In this document: positions 1 to 8,735 of the stretch, in pieces | Layout: the number at the start of each line of letters is the position of its first letter | Position numbering within the stretch: position 1 is the first letter of the stretch | From: Schaedlerella glycyrrhizinilytica_A | GTDB lineage: Bacteria > Bacillota > Clostridia > Lachnospirales > Lachnospiraceae | DNA length: 64,000 bases | Assembly: GCF_042852765.1 (NCBI RefSeq) | Contig: NZ_AP031414.1 | Strand: one strand, 5' to 3' | Notes under the pieces: model-generated | Database searches by the model: none | What the model was told of the DNA's origin: nothing | What the model saw: the letters and a program-made list of their open reading frames with translations, nothing else | Made by a program: the position numbers and the translations under genes

Positions 1-992
1 CAAAGGCAGATATAGGTAAACTGAAAGAACGAAACTGCAAGATTTTGTACCTGATCAGTGCCAGGGTACTGACAGCAACCGCAGATCCTTATATTTATGA
101 GAGTCATAAAAGCCAGATTACCTGTAATTATCATACGTTTTATCTCACGGCAAAGAAAACAAAGCAGGAAGGATTCAAGGCAATCGAAAATAAAATGAAA
201 CAGTTCTTTGGCGTAAAGAGTGAGAAAGAAGAGCCGGAGCTGGATATCTGGGCAGGCAAGCATTATGGTCCCTGTGATTCTTTTGTATCGGAGCATTTTA
301 CACAGCCACCGAAACAGTACACAGAAGATACCCTGCTTTCTGCGATGGAACGTGCAGGGAATGAAGAACTGACCGAAGATACAGAAAAGAAAGGACTAGG
401 TACTCCAGCAACAAGGGCAGCAATCATTGAAAAACTGATTCAGTCTGGTTTTGTGAAAAGGGAAAAGAAAAATCTGGTGCCGACAGATGATGGCAATGTG
501 CTGATTACGGTTCTGCCGGATGAGATTAAATCTCCGAAGATGACGGCAGAGTGGGAAATGGCATTGAATCACATTGCCCAGAATACAGAGACAGCAGATG
601 AATTCCTAAATGGGATTACAGAGCTGATGCAGGAACTGGTTGCCAGATATCAGGGTATTTCAGAAGAAAAGAAAGAGCAGTTTCAGGGAAAAGCAAAAGG
701 AGAAGTCATTGGCAAATGTCCCCGTTGTGGAGCTGATGTCAGGGAAGGAAAAGTAAACTTTTACTGTTCTGATCGGAACTGTGCTTTTACCTTGTGGAAG
801 AATGATAAATTCCTTGCAAGCCAGGGAAAAAAGATGGATAAGGCGGTAGCAAAGAAGTTCCTGTCTAAAGGAAAAATCCATTATAAAGATCTGGTATCAA
901 GAAAAACAGGGAGACAGTATGAAGCAACTGTGGAAATGGTTGATCCCGGCGAGGGGAATGTGCAGTTCAATCTGATTTTTCCACAACGATAA
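1..992 (+). CDS. topB: DNA topoisomerase III, C-terminal part (5' end outside window)
   Basis: The reading frame is open from the first bases, so the gene begins upstream of the window. What is visible is the C-terminal part of a type IA topoisomerase. The signature GLGTPATRAAIIEKL lies near the middle and is followed by the helical KSPKMTAEWE region. A C-terminal CPRCG...C...C segment is a probable zinc ribbon. The TOPRIM domain and catalytic tyrosine are not in view. In conjugative elements of this family topB sits in the transfer region and is thought to relax DNA during conjugative replication. It is followed by the adhesin gene on the same strand after a short gap holding a hairpin. Confidence 0.87.
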   Translation, partial: KADIGKLKERNCKILYLISARVLTATADPYIYESHKSQITCNYHTFYLTAKKTKQEGFKAIENKMKQFFGVKSEKEEPELDIWAGKHYGPCDSFVSEHFTQPPKQYTEDTLLSAMERAGNEELTEDTEKKGLGTPATRAAIIEKLIQSGFVKREKKNLVPTDDGNVLITVLPDEIKSPKMTAEWEMALNHIAQNTETADEFLNGITELMQELVARYQGISEEKKEQFQGKAKGEVIGKCPRCGADVREGKVNFYCSDRNCAFTLWKNDKFLASQGKKMDKAVAKKFLSKGKIHYKDLVSRKTGRQYEATVEMVDPGEGNVQFNLIFPQR

Positions 993-1002
993 GTGGTGTA
1001 TT

Positions 1003-1029
1003 GCAGGCAGTCTAAGGACTGTCTGTTTT
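1003..1029 (+). terminator. Hairpin plus T-tract between topB and the adhesin gene
   Basis: A stem of about 10 pairs (two of them G-T) with a TAAG loop spans 1003-1026 and is followed by TGTTTTC. The adhesin ribosome site and ATG follow about 25 bases later. It could be an intrinsic terminator, an attenuator or an RNA-processing site. Similar structures precede other backbone genes in this window. Confidence 0.5.
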
Positions 1030-1061
1030 CATACAAATATTATGAAAGAGAGGACCTTAGC

Positions 1062-4000
1062 ATGAAGAAAAAAGGTAATTTTAGAAAAGTAGTATCTGGA
1101 TTGCTGGCAGGCATGACAATGCTTAGTACAGTGTTATCTCCGATGACTGCATATGCAGCGGAGATCCAGCCAGAGGAAAAACCGCCACTTTATGAGGAAG
1201 TGAAAGACCTTCTGGATGAAGATGAGGTGGTGACTGCCAAAGATTATGAAATCGAAACAGGCAGTGTATTTGATGTGAAATCAGACTACACAGGACTGGA
1301 AATCAAGGATGATAACAAGGTCAAAGTCACATTCGAGGAAGCAAAGAACGACAAGGATGAGGATTTTACGACAGATCATGCGGACACTTACAAAGCGGTC
1401 TATTATGTGGAACCGGTAAATCAGGAGCATCCGAAGTATCAGATCAGCCGAAAGCTGATTGTGCGTGAGAAAGAAACAGAAGTGCAGACAGAAACTGCAG
1501 GGAGTGAAGCGGTAACCGAATCCGAAACAGCTGGCAGTGAACAGCAGACAGAAGAAGCGGAGGATTCCGAAGCAGACTCGGAGATTACCGATATGGATGC
1601 TGATGAATTTGATGATTTAGTAGAGCAGGCACAGAATCAGGATACCTATGATGAAGAATCAGGGTTAGAGCTTCACGATGTTTTGGAACAGGCAGGAGAC
1701 GAAGGGGTGGATCTTGATGCTATGGAAGAGGGAGAGATTGCAACATTTGAAGCAGTTTCGGCTTATTCAGCAAGAACTACACAGCAGGTAACGATTGAAA
1801 AAGGACCTCTGTATAGATATGCAGATTATAATCTTGGAACCTATCTGACAGAGCCGTACTATATCAGCTACGGAAGCGTCAGAGCAACTGCGTATTGTGT
1901 ACAGCCAGCAAAACCAGGACCAGGATCTGGAAATTATACAATCACAAAGATCGGGGACAATCAGGCGTTAGCAAAAGTGTGTTATTACGGTACAGATGCC
2001 GCAGGGAGCGAAAATTTTTTTGCGAATAAACACACGGATTTCTCAGAAGGAAAAAGATTCATCATTATTCACATGGCTGCATCGTATGCCAATGGAAGCA
2101 GTGATGCATTCTATGGAACAAATGCTACAGGCGAGGCTTTGGCAAAAGAACTCTATAATTATTGTGTGAATAAGCCGGAAATACCAGATGTAGCGATGTC
2201 ATTTTCAAAACCGAATGTAAAAGCTTATGTAGATGGAAATGTTCAGAGAACGGAGAACATTAAGTTCAATGCATCTTCCCAGCAGAAAATTACAATGGAC
2301 TTACCAAAGGGTGTAAAGCTCCATAATGTATCTACTGGAAATGTAAGTGCGGCAGGTTCAAGCGTAACAATTGGAGGAGGAACTACGTTTTATCTTTCAG
2401 CACCTCTGACACAGACAAAAGATGTAAGTGCTACTTTTTCTGCAAAAATGAAAGGTAGTATTACAAAAGATTATTCAGCATATAAACTGACTACGAATGC
2501 AAGTGTTCAGGATCTGGCATTTGTGTTTGGAGAAGGTGTCGCTGATGAAAAATATGTAAGCTTAAAGGTGTCCTGGATTGAACAGGCTACGATCGAAATC
2601 GTAAAGAAAGACGATACAGCGGATGTCAATCTTGCAGGTGCAGTATTCGGTGTATACAGCGATGAGGCTTGTACAAAGCTGATCACTCAGATGCCGGCAA
2701 CAGATAAGAATGGAAAATCTTCTGTTACGATCATCAAGACACAGGATACCGTTTATCTGAAAGAGATCACAGCACCACAGGGATATGTAGTAAATGCAAC
2801 GGCAACAAATGTAAAACTGGTAGCAAGTAAGACTTCCTCTGTGACTGTAGAAAATAAAGAACAGCTTGCAGAGCTTACCATTTACAAAGAAGGACAGGTT
2901 CTTACCGGAGCAGATGTCAGTGAAAATGGAACGGTATTCCAGTATGAAAACCGCAGACAGAAAAATGCAGTGTATAACGTGTATGCCGGGGCAGATATCG
3001 TAACTGCTTATGGCACAAAAGTGTACAGCAAAGGTGACCTGGTAAAAGATAATCTGACTACGGGAGAGAATGGTTCTGTTACACTGAAGAATCTGCATCT
3101 TGGAAGCTATGTGGTGAAAGAAGCAAAAGCACCGGACAATTTCTATAACGGCAGCGAAGAAAAGCCAGTGACTCTGACTTATGCCGGACAGAATAAAGAA
3201 GTTGTATTTGCAGATGTGACTTTTAACAACGAAAGACAGAAAGCAGACGTTTCCGTAGTAAAACAGGATAAAGATACAAAGAAACCACTGAATGGCGGTA
3301 TTTTTGCACTGTATGCATCCGATGATATTAGAAATGCAGACGGAACCGTTGTTGTGAAAAAAGGAACACTGATTGAGAAAGCAACTACTGGAGCAGATGG
3401 AACTGCAAAATTCACAGTAGATCTTCCGATTGGATATTCCTATTCTGTAAAGGAAGATCAGGCACCGGAAGGTTATGTAAGAAATACAGAAGATGTGTAT
3501 ACGTTCAAGTTTTCTTACACCAATGATAAAGAAGCAACCGTATCTTTTGCCCATACCTTCAGCAATGACCGTGTGACAGCAAAGATCAATCTTTATAAAG
3601 TGGATAAAGAGACAGGAAAAGCAGTACCGCAGGGAGATGCCACACTGAAAGGTGCAGTTTATGGACTGTATGCTCGTGAAGATATTGTGCACCCGGATGG
3701 AGCAACTGGAACTATTTATAAAGCAGGAGAGCAGGTAGCTTCTCTTACAACAGATGACAAAGGACAGGCTTCTGTAAATGGCCTATATCTTGGCAAATAT
3801 TATGTCAAAGAGATTACTCCGCCGACCGGATACCTGGCAGATGCAGAAGAGCATGATCTTACGTGCAGTTATGAAGGAGATATGACAGCAGAAGTAAAAA
3901 GAGAGTGCACTTCCAGTGAGCAGGTCATCAAGCAGCCATTCCAGATCATCAAAGCAGCCAACAATGGAAAGACGGATGCAGATCTGTTATCCGGAGCCGG

Positions 4001-7000
4001 ATTTACAGTTTATCTGAAATCTCCCCTTACAAAGAAAGCAGATGGAAGCTATGATTTTGATTCTGCCAAACCAGTAGTGAGTGGAGAAAATGGAGCAACT
4101 GAGATTTTTACAGATGAAAAAGGGTATGCCTGCAGTATTCCATTACCATTTGGAAGCTATATCGTGCGTGAAACTACAACACCGCACAATTACAAGCCAG
4201 TCGATGATTTTGAAGTGAATATCACAGAACATCATCCAAACGAGCCGCAGATCTGGCGAGTGCTTCTGGATGAAGAGTTTAAGGCAAAACTGAAAATCGT
4301 GAAAAAAGATGATGAAACAAAGAAATCCGTATTGATTGCCGGAACAGAATTTAAGGTATATAACCTGGACAACAAGAAGTATGTGGAGCAGGTAACAACT
4401 TACCCAGTGACAACCACTCATAAGTCCTATTTTACGGACAGCCAGGGATATCTGATCATGCCGAAGAATCTGAAGATCGGACATTACCGGATTGAGGAAG
4501 TCAACGCACCGGAAGGGTACACAATCAATAAGAACTATGTAGAGATTGCGGTGGATGCAAATACAGCATACCAGATGGATTCTGAGAGCGGAGATGCCAT
4601 TATTACGGTAGACTATGAGAACCATCCGGTAAAAGGAAAGTTGACGATCTATAAAAAAGGTGAGATGCTGACCGGATTTAAAAAGGATTTTGTTTATGAA
4701 GAAAGATACCTGAAGGGTGCATCATTTCATGTCTATGCAGCTGAAAATATCTATACACCGGATTATCAGAAAGATGAAAACGGGAACAGACAGCTGATCT
4801 ATGCAAAAGATGCACTGGTAACAACGGTAACGACCGGGGAAGACGGAAAAGCAGTTGCTGATAACCTGCCGCTTGGTTCTTACTATGTGGTAGAAAAGAC
4901 TGCACCGGAAGGATTCGTCCTGAACCATGACAGATCGGATGTCTCATTTGTCTATGCGGATCAGGATACACCTGTGATCGAACAGGAAGTGATGGTTGGC
5001 GATGACCGCCAGAAAGTTGCAATCCAGGTAGAAAAACAGGATGCAGAAAATGGTGCAACCGTAGCAGGAGCTGTCTTTGGCATCTATAACACAGAAGATC
5101 TGAAGAATGAGAAAGGTGAGATCATTGTAAAGGCAGATACACTTCTGCAGAAAATGACTTCTGATAACGATGGTCTTGCAGCATGTACGCTGGATCTGCC
5201 GCTTGGACAGTATTATGTGAAAGAGTTAAAAGCACCGGCGGGATTTGTATCCTCTGATGAAGTTCTGAATCTGGATGCTTCTTACCAGGGGCAGGATGTG
5301 AAGACAGTAAAACTGAAAACAGTGAAAAAGAACCAGCCGACAACAGTTGAAATCACAAAATCTGATGTAACAACAGGTGTGGAACTGGATGGGGCAAAAC
5401 TCACCGTTCTTGATAAAGAAGGAAATGTTGTGGATCAGTGGACTTCTGTAAAAGATCAGCCACATGTGATCAAACGACTGACTGTGGGTGAAGAATACAC
5501 CCTTCGAGAGGAAATGGCACCGTATGGATATCTGAAAACGACGGATGTGAAGTTCACACTGGAAGATACTGCCGAGATTCAGAAAGTAGAGATGAAAGAT
5601 GAAGTTCCAACAGGACTTCTGATCATCAACAAAAATGGAGAGTTTCTGGATAAGGTGACACTTTTGGATCATGTAAAAGGTACCGTGGAGCATCTTTTTG
5701 AGTATGTAACCGGAAGCCTTACAGATGTGACGTTCGATGTATTTGCTGCGGAAGATATCAAAGCGGCAGATGGTGTCAGTGAAGATTATTTCAAAGCAGA
5801 TGAAAAAGTAGGAACCATTACCACAGATTCCAATGGTATTGCACAGATGGGAGATCTCCCGGCTGGAAAATACTATGTGAAGGAAGTAAAAACAGCTCAC
5901 GGTTATGTGCTGGACAAAGAGCCGAGATATGTTGACCTTTCCTACCGTGATCAGGACACACCAGTCATCACTTATGATGAGAAATGGCAGAATGCCCGTC
6001 AGAAAGTAAAGGTTACGGTTCTGAAGAAAGAAAAAGATACAGAACGTGTTCTTGCAGGTGGTGTCTTTGGTCTTTATACCAGTGAAGATATCAAAAATGC
6101 AAAGGGCGAGGTACTCCTTGAGAAAGATAGTCTGATCGAGCAGCGGGTAACGGATGAAAAAGGACAGATTACTTTTACGGCAAATCTTCCGGTAGACGGA
6201 AAATACTATGTGAAAGAGATCTTTGCGCCGGACGGATTTGTTACAACAGAAGAAATACAGGAATTTACCTTTGAATATGCCGGAGAAGACCAGGCAGAAG
6301 TAAGCTACGACTTTACTTTTGAGAATCAGCCAACCACAGTGGAGCTGACCAAAACAGACCTGACAACAGGTAAAGAACTTCCAGGTGCACACCTGAAAGT
6401 GACGGATTCAGATGGCAATACAGTGGATGAATGGACTTCTACGGAAGAATCCCATGTGATCAAAGAACTGGTTGTTAGTAAGGAATACACCATGACAGAG
6501 ACAAAACCGGCAGATGGATATGTCACTGCAGAAAGTATTACCTTTACAGTAGAAAATACAGCCGAGATTCAGAAAGTAGAGATGAAAGATGATGTGACAA
6601 AAGTGCAGATCAGTAAGACGGATATCACAGGAGAAACTGAGATTCCAGGTGCGAAACTGACGATTCTCGATAAGAATGATCAGGTAGTAGAGAGCTGGAC
6701 TTCCACAGAGGAAGCACACTATATCGAAAAACTTCCAATCGGTAAATATACCTTACGTGAAGAGCAGGCACCGAAAGGATATCTTCTGACATCGGATGTT
6801 AGTTTTGAAGTAAAGGATACTGGAGAAATCCAGAAAGTAGCTATGAAAGATGACACTGCCAAGGGAAAAGTGATTCTCAATAAGACAGATAAATCATCAG
6901 GAGAACCGCTGAAAGGGGTAGAATTTGAACTTCGTGACAGCAAAGGAAAAGTTCTGGAAACCTTAAAGACAGATGCTGCCGGTCATGCAGAAAGTAAGCT

Positions 7001-7343
7001 GTATGAGATTGCCACATTTAAGAACGGCAAATATGATACCGCTATTAAGTATTATCTGGTGGAAACAAAGACACTGGACGGATACACACTGGATCAGAAC
7101 AAGCATGAAGTGACATTTGCCTATGCAGATGACAGTACACCGGTTGTAGAAGTTACCTTTAATCTGACAAATGAGAAACCGGAAGTTCCAGAAACACCGA
7201 ACACACCACAATCCCATGAAGAGACAAAGGTATCAAACGCACCGAAAACAGGTGACAGCACGAATATCTGGCTGCCGATCCTGCTTCTTGTAATCTCCAC
7301 AGGAGGTATGGCAGGACTTTATATCAGCAGGAAAAGGAAATAA
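1062..7343 (+). CDS. Giant LPXTG-type surface adhesin with thioester domain and about 14 Cna-B/SpaA repeats
   Basis: A 2,093-aa cell-wall-anchored surface protein. The ATG at 1062 is preferred over an in-frame GTG at 993 because only it gives a signal peptide (basic start, hydrophobic stretch, AYA-AE cleavage near residue 32). An acidic low-complexity stretch comes next. A probable thioester adhesin domain follows, with Cys279 in ATAYCVQP. Then come about 14 Cna-B/SpaA-like domains, each opening with a K-x-D or K-x-G strand and closing with a xYYVKExxAPxGYV motif, the pattern that forms internal Lys-Asn/Asp isopeptide bonds. The C-terminus has a sortase signal (APKTG), a hydrophobic segment and RKRK. 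In this ICE it may hold donor and recipient cells together or bind host tissue (inference). No sortase gene is in the window. Confidence 0.85.
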   Translation: MKKKGNFRKVVSGLLAGMTMLSTVLSPMTAYAAEIQPEEKPPLYEEVKDLLDEDEVVTAKDYEIETGSVFDVKSDYTGLEIKDDNKVKVTFEEAKNDKDEDFTTDHADTYKAVYYVEPVNQEHPKYQISRKLIVREKETEVQTETAGSEAVTESETAGSEQQTEEAEDSEADSEITDMDADEFDDLVEQAQNQDTYDEESGLELHDVLEQAGDEGVDLDAMEEGEIATFEAVSAYSARTTQQVTIEKGPLYRYADYNLGTYLTEPYYISYGSVRATAYCVQPAKPGPGSGNYTITKIGDNQALAKVCYYGTDAAGSENFFANKHTDFSEGKRFIIIHMAASYANGSSDAFYGTNATGEALAKELYNYCVNKPEIPDVAMSFSKPNVKAYVDGNVQRTENIKFNASSQQKITMDLPKGVKLHNVSTGNVSAAGSSVTIGGGTTFYLSAPLTQTKDVSATFSAKMKGSITKDYSAYKLTTNASVQDLAFVFGEGVADEKYVSLKVSWIEQATIEIVKKDDTADVNLAGAVFGVYSDEACTKLITQMPATDKNGKSSVTIIKTQDTVYLKEITAPQGYVVNATATNVKLVASKTSSVTVENKEQLAELTIYKEGQVLTGADVSENGTVFQYENRRQKNAVYNVYAGADIVTAYGTKVYSKGDLVKDNLTTGENGSVTLKNLHLGSYVVKEAKAPDNFYNGSEEKPVTLTYAGQNKEVVFADVTFNNERQKADVSVVKQDKDTKKPLNGGIFALYASDDIRNADGTVVVKKGTLIEKATTGADGTAKFTVDLPIGYSYSVKEDQAPEGYVRNTEDVYTFKFSYTNDKEATVSFAHTFSNDRVTAKINLYKVDKETGKAVPQGDATLKGAVYGLYAREDIVHPDGATGTIYKAGEQVASLTTDDKGQASVNGLYLGKYYVKEITPPTGYLADAEEHDLTCSYEGDMTAEVKRECTSSEQVIKQPFQIIKAANNGKTDADLLSGAGFTVYLKSPLTKKADGSYDFDSAKPVVSGENGATEIFTDEKGYACSIPLPFGSYIVRETTTPHNYKPVDDFEVNITEHHPNEPQIWRVLLDEEFKAKLKIVKKDDETKKSVLIAGTEFKVYNLDNKKYVEQVTTYPVTTTHKSYFTDSQGYLIMPKNLKIGHYRIEEVNAPEGYTINKNYVEIAVDANTAYQMDSESGDAIITVDYENHPVKGKLTIYKKGEMLTGFKKDFVYEERYLKGASFHVYAAENIYTPDYQKDENGNRQLIYAKDALVTTVTTGEDGKAVADNLPLGSYYVVEKTAPEGFVLNHDRSDVSFVYADQDTPVIEQEVMVGDDRQKVAIQVEKQDAENGATVAGAVFGIYNTEDLKNEKGEIIVKADTLLQKMTSDNDGLAACTLDLPLGQYYVKELKAPAGFVSSDEVLNLDASYQGQDVKTVKLKTVKKNQPTTVEITKSDVTTGVELDGAKLTVLDKEGNVVDQWTSVKDQPHVIKRLTVGEEYTLREEMAPYGYLKTTDVKFTLEDTAEIQKVEMKDEVPTGLLIINKNGEFLDKVTLLDHVKGTVEHLFEYVTGSLTDVTFDVFAAEDIKAADGVSEDYFKADEKVGTITTDSNGIAQMGDLPAGKYYVKEVKTAHGYVLDKEPRYVDLSYRDQDTPVITYDEKWQNARQKVKVTVLKKEKDTERVLAGGVFGLYTSEDIKNAKGEVLLEKDSLIEQRVTDEKGQITFTANLPVDGKYYVKEIFAPDGFVTTEEIQEFTFEYAGEDQAEVSYDFTFENQPTTVELTKTDLTTGKELPGAHLKVTDSDGNTVDEWTSTEESHVIKELVVSKEYTMTETKPADGYVTAESITFTVENTAEIQKVEMKDDVTKVQISKTDITGETEIPGAKLTILDKNDQVVESWTSTEEAHYIEKLPIGKYTLREEQAPKGYLLTSDVSFEVKDTGEIQKVAMKDDTAKGKVILNKTDKSSGEPLKGVEFELRDSKGKVLETLKTDAAGHAESKLYEIATFKNGKYDTAIKYYLVETKTLDGYTLDQNKHEVTFAYADDSTPVVEVTFNLTNEKPEVPETPNTPQSHEETKVSNAPKTGDSTNIWLPILLLVISTGGMAGLYISRKRK

Positions 7344-7369
7344 GGAAACTAAAACCAACGGTTATGATT

Positions 7370-7397
7370 GGGAGCTTCTATGTGAGGCTCCCTTTTT
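7370..7397 (+). terminator. Hairpin plus T-tract after the adhesin gene
   Basis: GGGAGC (7370-7375) pairs with GCTCCC (7387-7392) and is followed by five T. It looks like an intrinsic terminator or attenuator between the adhesin and the next small gene. Confidence 0.6.
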
Positions 7398-7431
7398 CAT
7401 ACAAAAATATCACAGAAAGGAACAGAAAACT

Positions 7432-7572
7432 ATGATGAAAGCAATGGAAAAAAGACAGGAAGCACGAAAAAACCAGGAGAAAACTTTAAAGAGAATGATG
7501 GCTTATCAGAAGAAATCCGAGCAGATGGTCAGCAGAAAAAGAATGAACCATCACATGATCAGAAAGGGGTAA
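7432..7572 (+). CDS. Small basic protein, 46 aa
   Basis: The start ATG is preceded by an AGAAAGGAA ribosome site and the frame ends TAA just before the next gene. The product is 46 aa, very rich in Lys, Arg, Gln and Met, with no membrane segment, and is probably a single charged helix. I do not recognise a family. Its place between the adhesin and the DUF5688 gene, with a good ribosome site, supports it being real. It may bind nucleic acid (inference from charge only). Confidence 0.5.
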   Translation: MMKAMEKRQEARKNQEKTLKRMMAYQKKSEQMVSRKRMNHHMIRKG

Positions 7573-7578
7573 AAGCGT

Positions 7579-8667
7579 ATGATGAACAGAAAAGAATTTT
7601 ATGAATATGTCAAAGACAATGTAAAGGAGTATCTGCCAGAGTCTTATAAGGACGCAGAAATTAAACTTCAGGAAGTAGAAAAAAACAATGGTTTGAAGCT
7701 GACAGGTATTACGATTCCGAATGGAGATCAGAGAATCGTACCGACAGTCTATCTGGATTCCCTTTATCAGGAATATATCAATGGAAAAGATGTAGATTCT
7801 TGTGTTGGGGATGTAGCTGATATGCGTATTGAGGCACAGGGCAAGGCAGAATTTTTTGATATGGGAGTTCCAGATATTCTGGATTATGAAAAGATGAAGG
7901 ACAAATTACAGGTGAGAATTTGTGACAAAGAATGGAATACCGATCGTCTGGCAGATAAAGTAGTCACAGAACACGGAGATTTTGGAGCTTATTATGCAGT
8001 AAATCTGGAGGAAAGTGGAGAAGGAATCAGCAGTATTCCGGTAACAATCTCTCTGATGAATGAATGGGGAGTATCTGTCGAACAGATTCAGGCAGATGCG
8101 ATGATGGCAGATAGGAACAGAGGCGTGCAACTGGTGGATATGACGCAGATTATCAAATCTATGATTTTTGGTGAAGAACCAGAAAACCTGCTGAATGAAA
8201 AAATGGATATGGAAGCCATGGAAAACCCAATGTTCTGTCTGACAAACAAAGCTAAGATGAATGGAGCTTCCCTGTTACTGCAGGAAGATATTCGTAAACA
8301 GATTGGGGAATGCCTGGGAAGTGATTACTTTGTCATCCCATCTTCCATTCATGAAGTGCTGATTCTCCCTGATAACGGCATTTTTCAGGTTCCGGAATTA
8401 AATGCGATGGTACAGGAAGTCAATGAGACACAGGTGGAAAGACAGGAACAGCTTTCGGATAAGGTTCAGTTCTGTGATAAAAAGACCGCAGTAATGGAAA
8501 ATGCTGAGCGTAGGGAAGCTCGTCTGGAGAAAGAAAAAGCAGCCGAAAAAGCGGAAGTAAAAGGTGGAATCCATGGAAGACTGGAAAAAGCCAAGGCAGA
8601 GATCAAGGCAAAAGAGGCAGACAAAGTGCCAAAGAATAAGTCAAAAGATCTTGCCGCAGCATTATAA
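7579..8667 (+). CDS. DUF5688 family ICE protein
   Basis: A 362-aa soluble protein matching the DUF5688 family commonly seen in clostridial conjugative elements. It opens MNRKEFYEYVKDNVKEYLP, has the conserved Y-x-DSLYQEYINGK region and a middle part ending in SSIHEVLILPD. The C-terminal 80 residues are a charged Lys/Glu/Ala coiled-coil-like tail with GIHGRLEKAK, a motif that recurs near the ends of the next two large proteins as GSIHEKLQ and SIHERLE. That shared tail suggests the three act on a common partner (inference). The biochemical role is unknown. Confidence 0.75.
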   Translation: MMNRKEFYEYVKDNVKEYLPESYKDAEIKLQEVEKNNGLKLTGITIPNGDQRIVPTVYLDSLYQEYINGKDVDSCVGDVADMRIEAQGKAEFFDMGVPDILDYEKMKDKLQVRICDKEWNTDRLADKVVTEHGDFGAYYAVNLEESGEGISSIPVTISLMNEWGVSVEQIQADAMMADRNRGVQLVDMTQIIKSMIFGEEPENLLNEKMDMEAMENPMFCLTNKAKMNGASLLLQEDIRKQIGECLGSDYFVIPSSIHEVLILPDNGIFQVPELNAMVQEVNETQVERQEQLSDKVQFCDKKTAVMENAERREARLEKEKAAEKAEVKGGIHGRLEKAKAEIKAKEADKVPKNKSKDLAAAL

Positions 8668-8689
8668 AGAGAAACAACGATGATTTTAA

Positions 8690-8717
8690 GGGGACTGTAC
8701 TAAGCAGTCCCTGATTT
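8690..8717 (+). terminator. Hairpin plus T-tract ahead of the helicase/methylase gene
   Basis: GGGACTG (8691-8697) pairs perfectly with CAGTCCC (8705-8711) and is followed by a T-rich stretch. The AAAAGGAGT ribosome site of the next gene follows directly. Confidence 0.5.
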
Positions 8718-8735
8718 TATGAAAAGGAGTAGCAC

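Noticed and set aside
2562..6392. Long minus-strand open frames (up to 388 codons) opposite the adhesin gene
   Set aside because: They mirror the repetitive, biased codons of the Cna-B repeats, encode Cys/Phe/Ile-rich products with no family resemblance, and lack ribosome sites.
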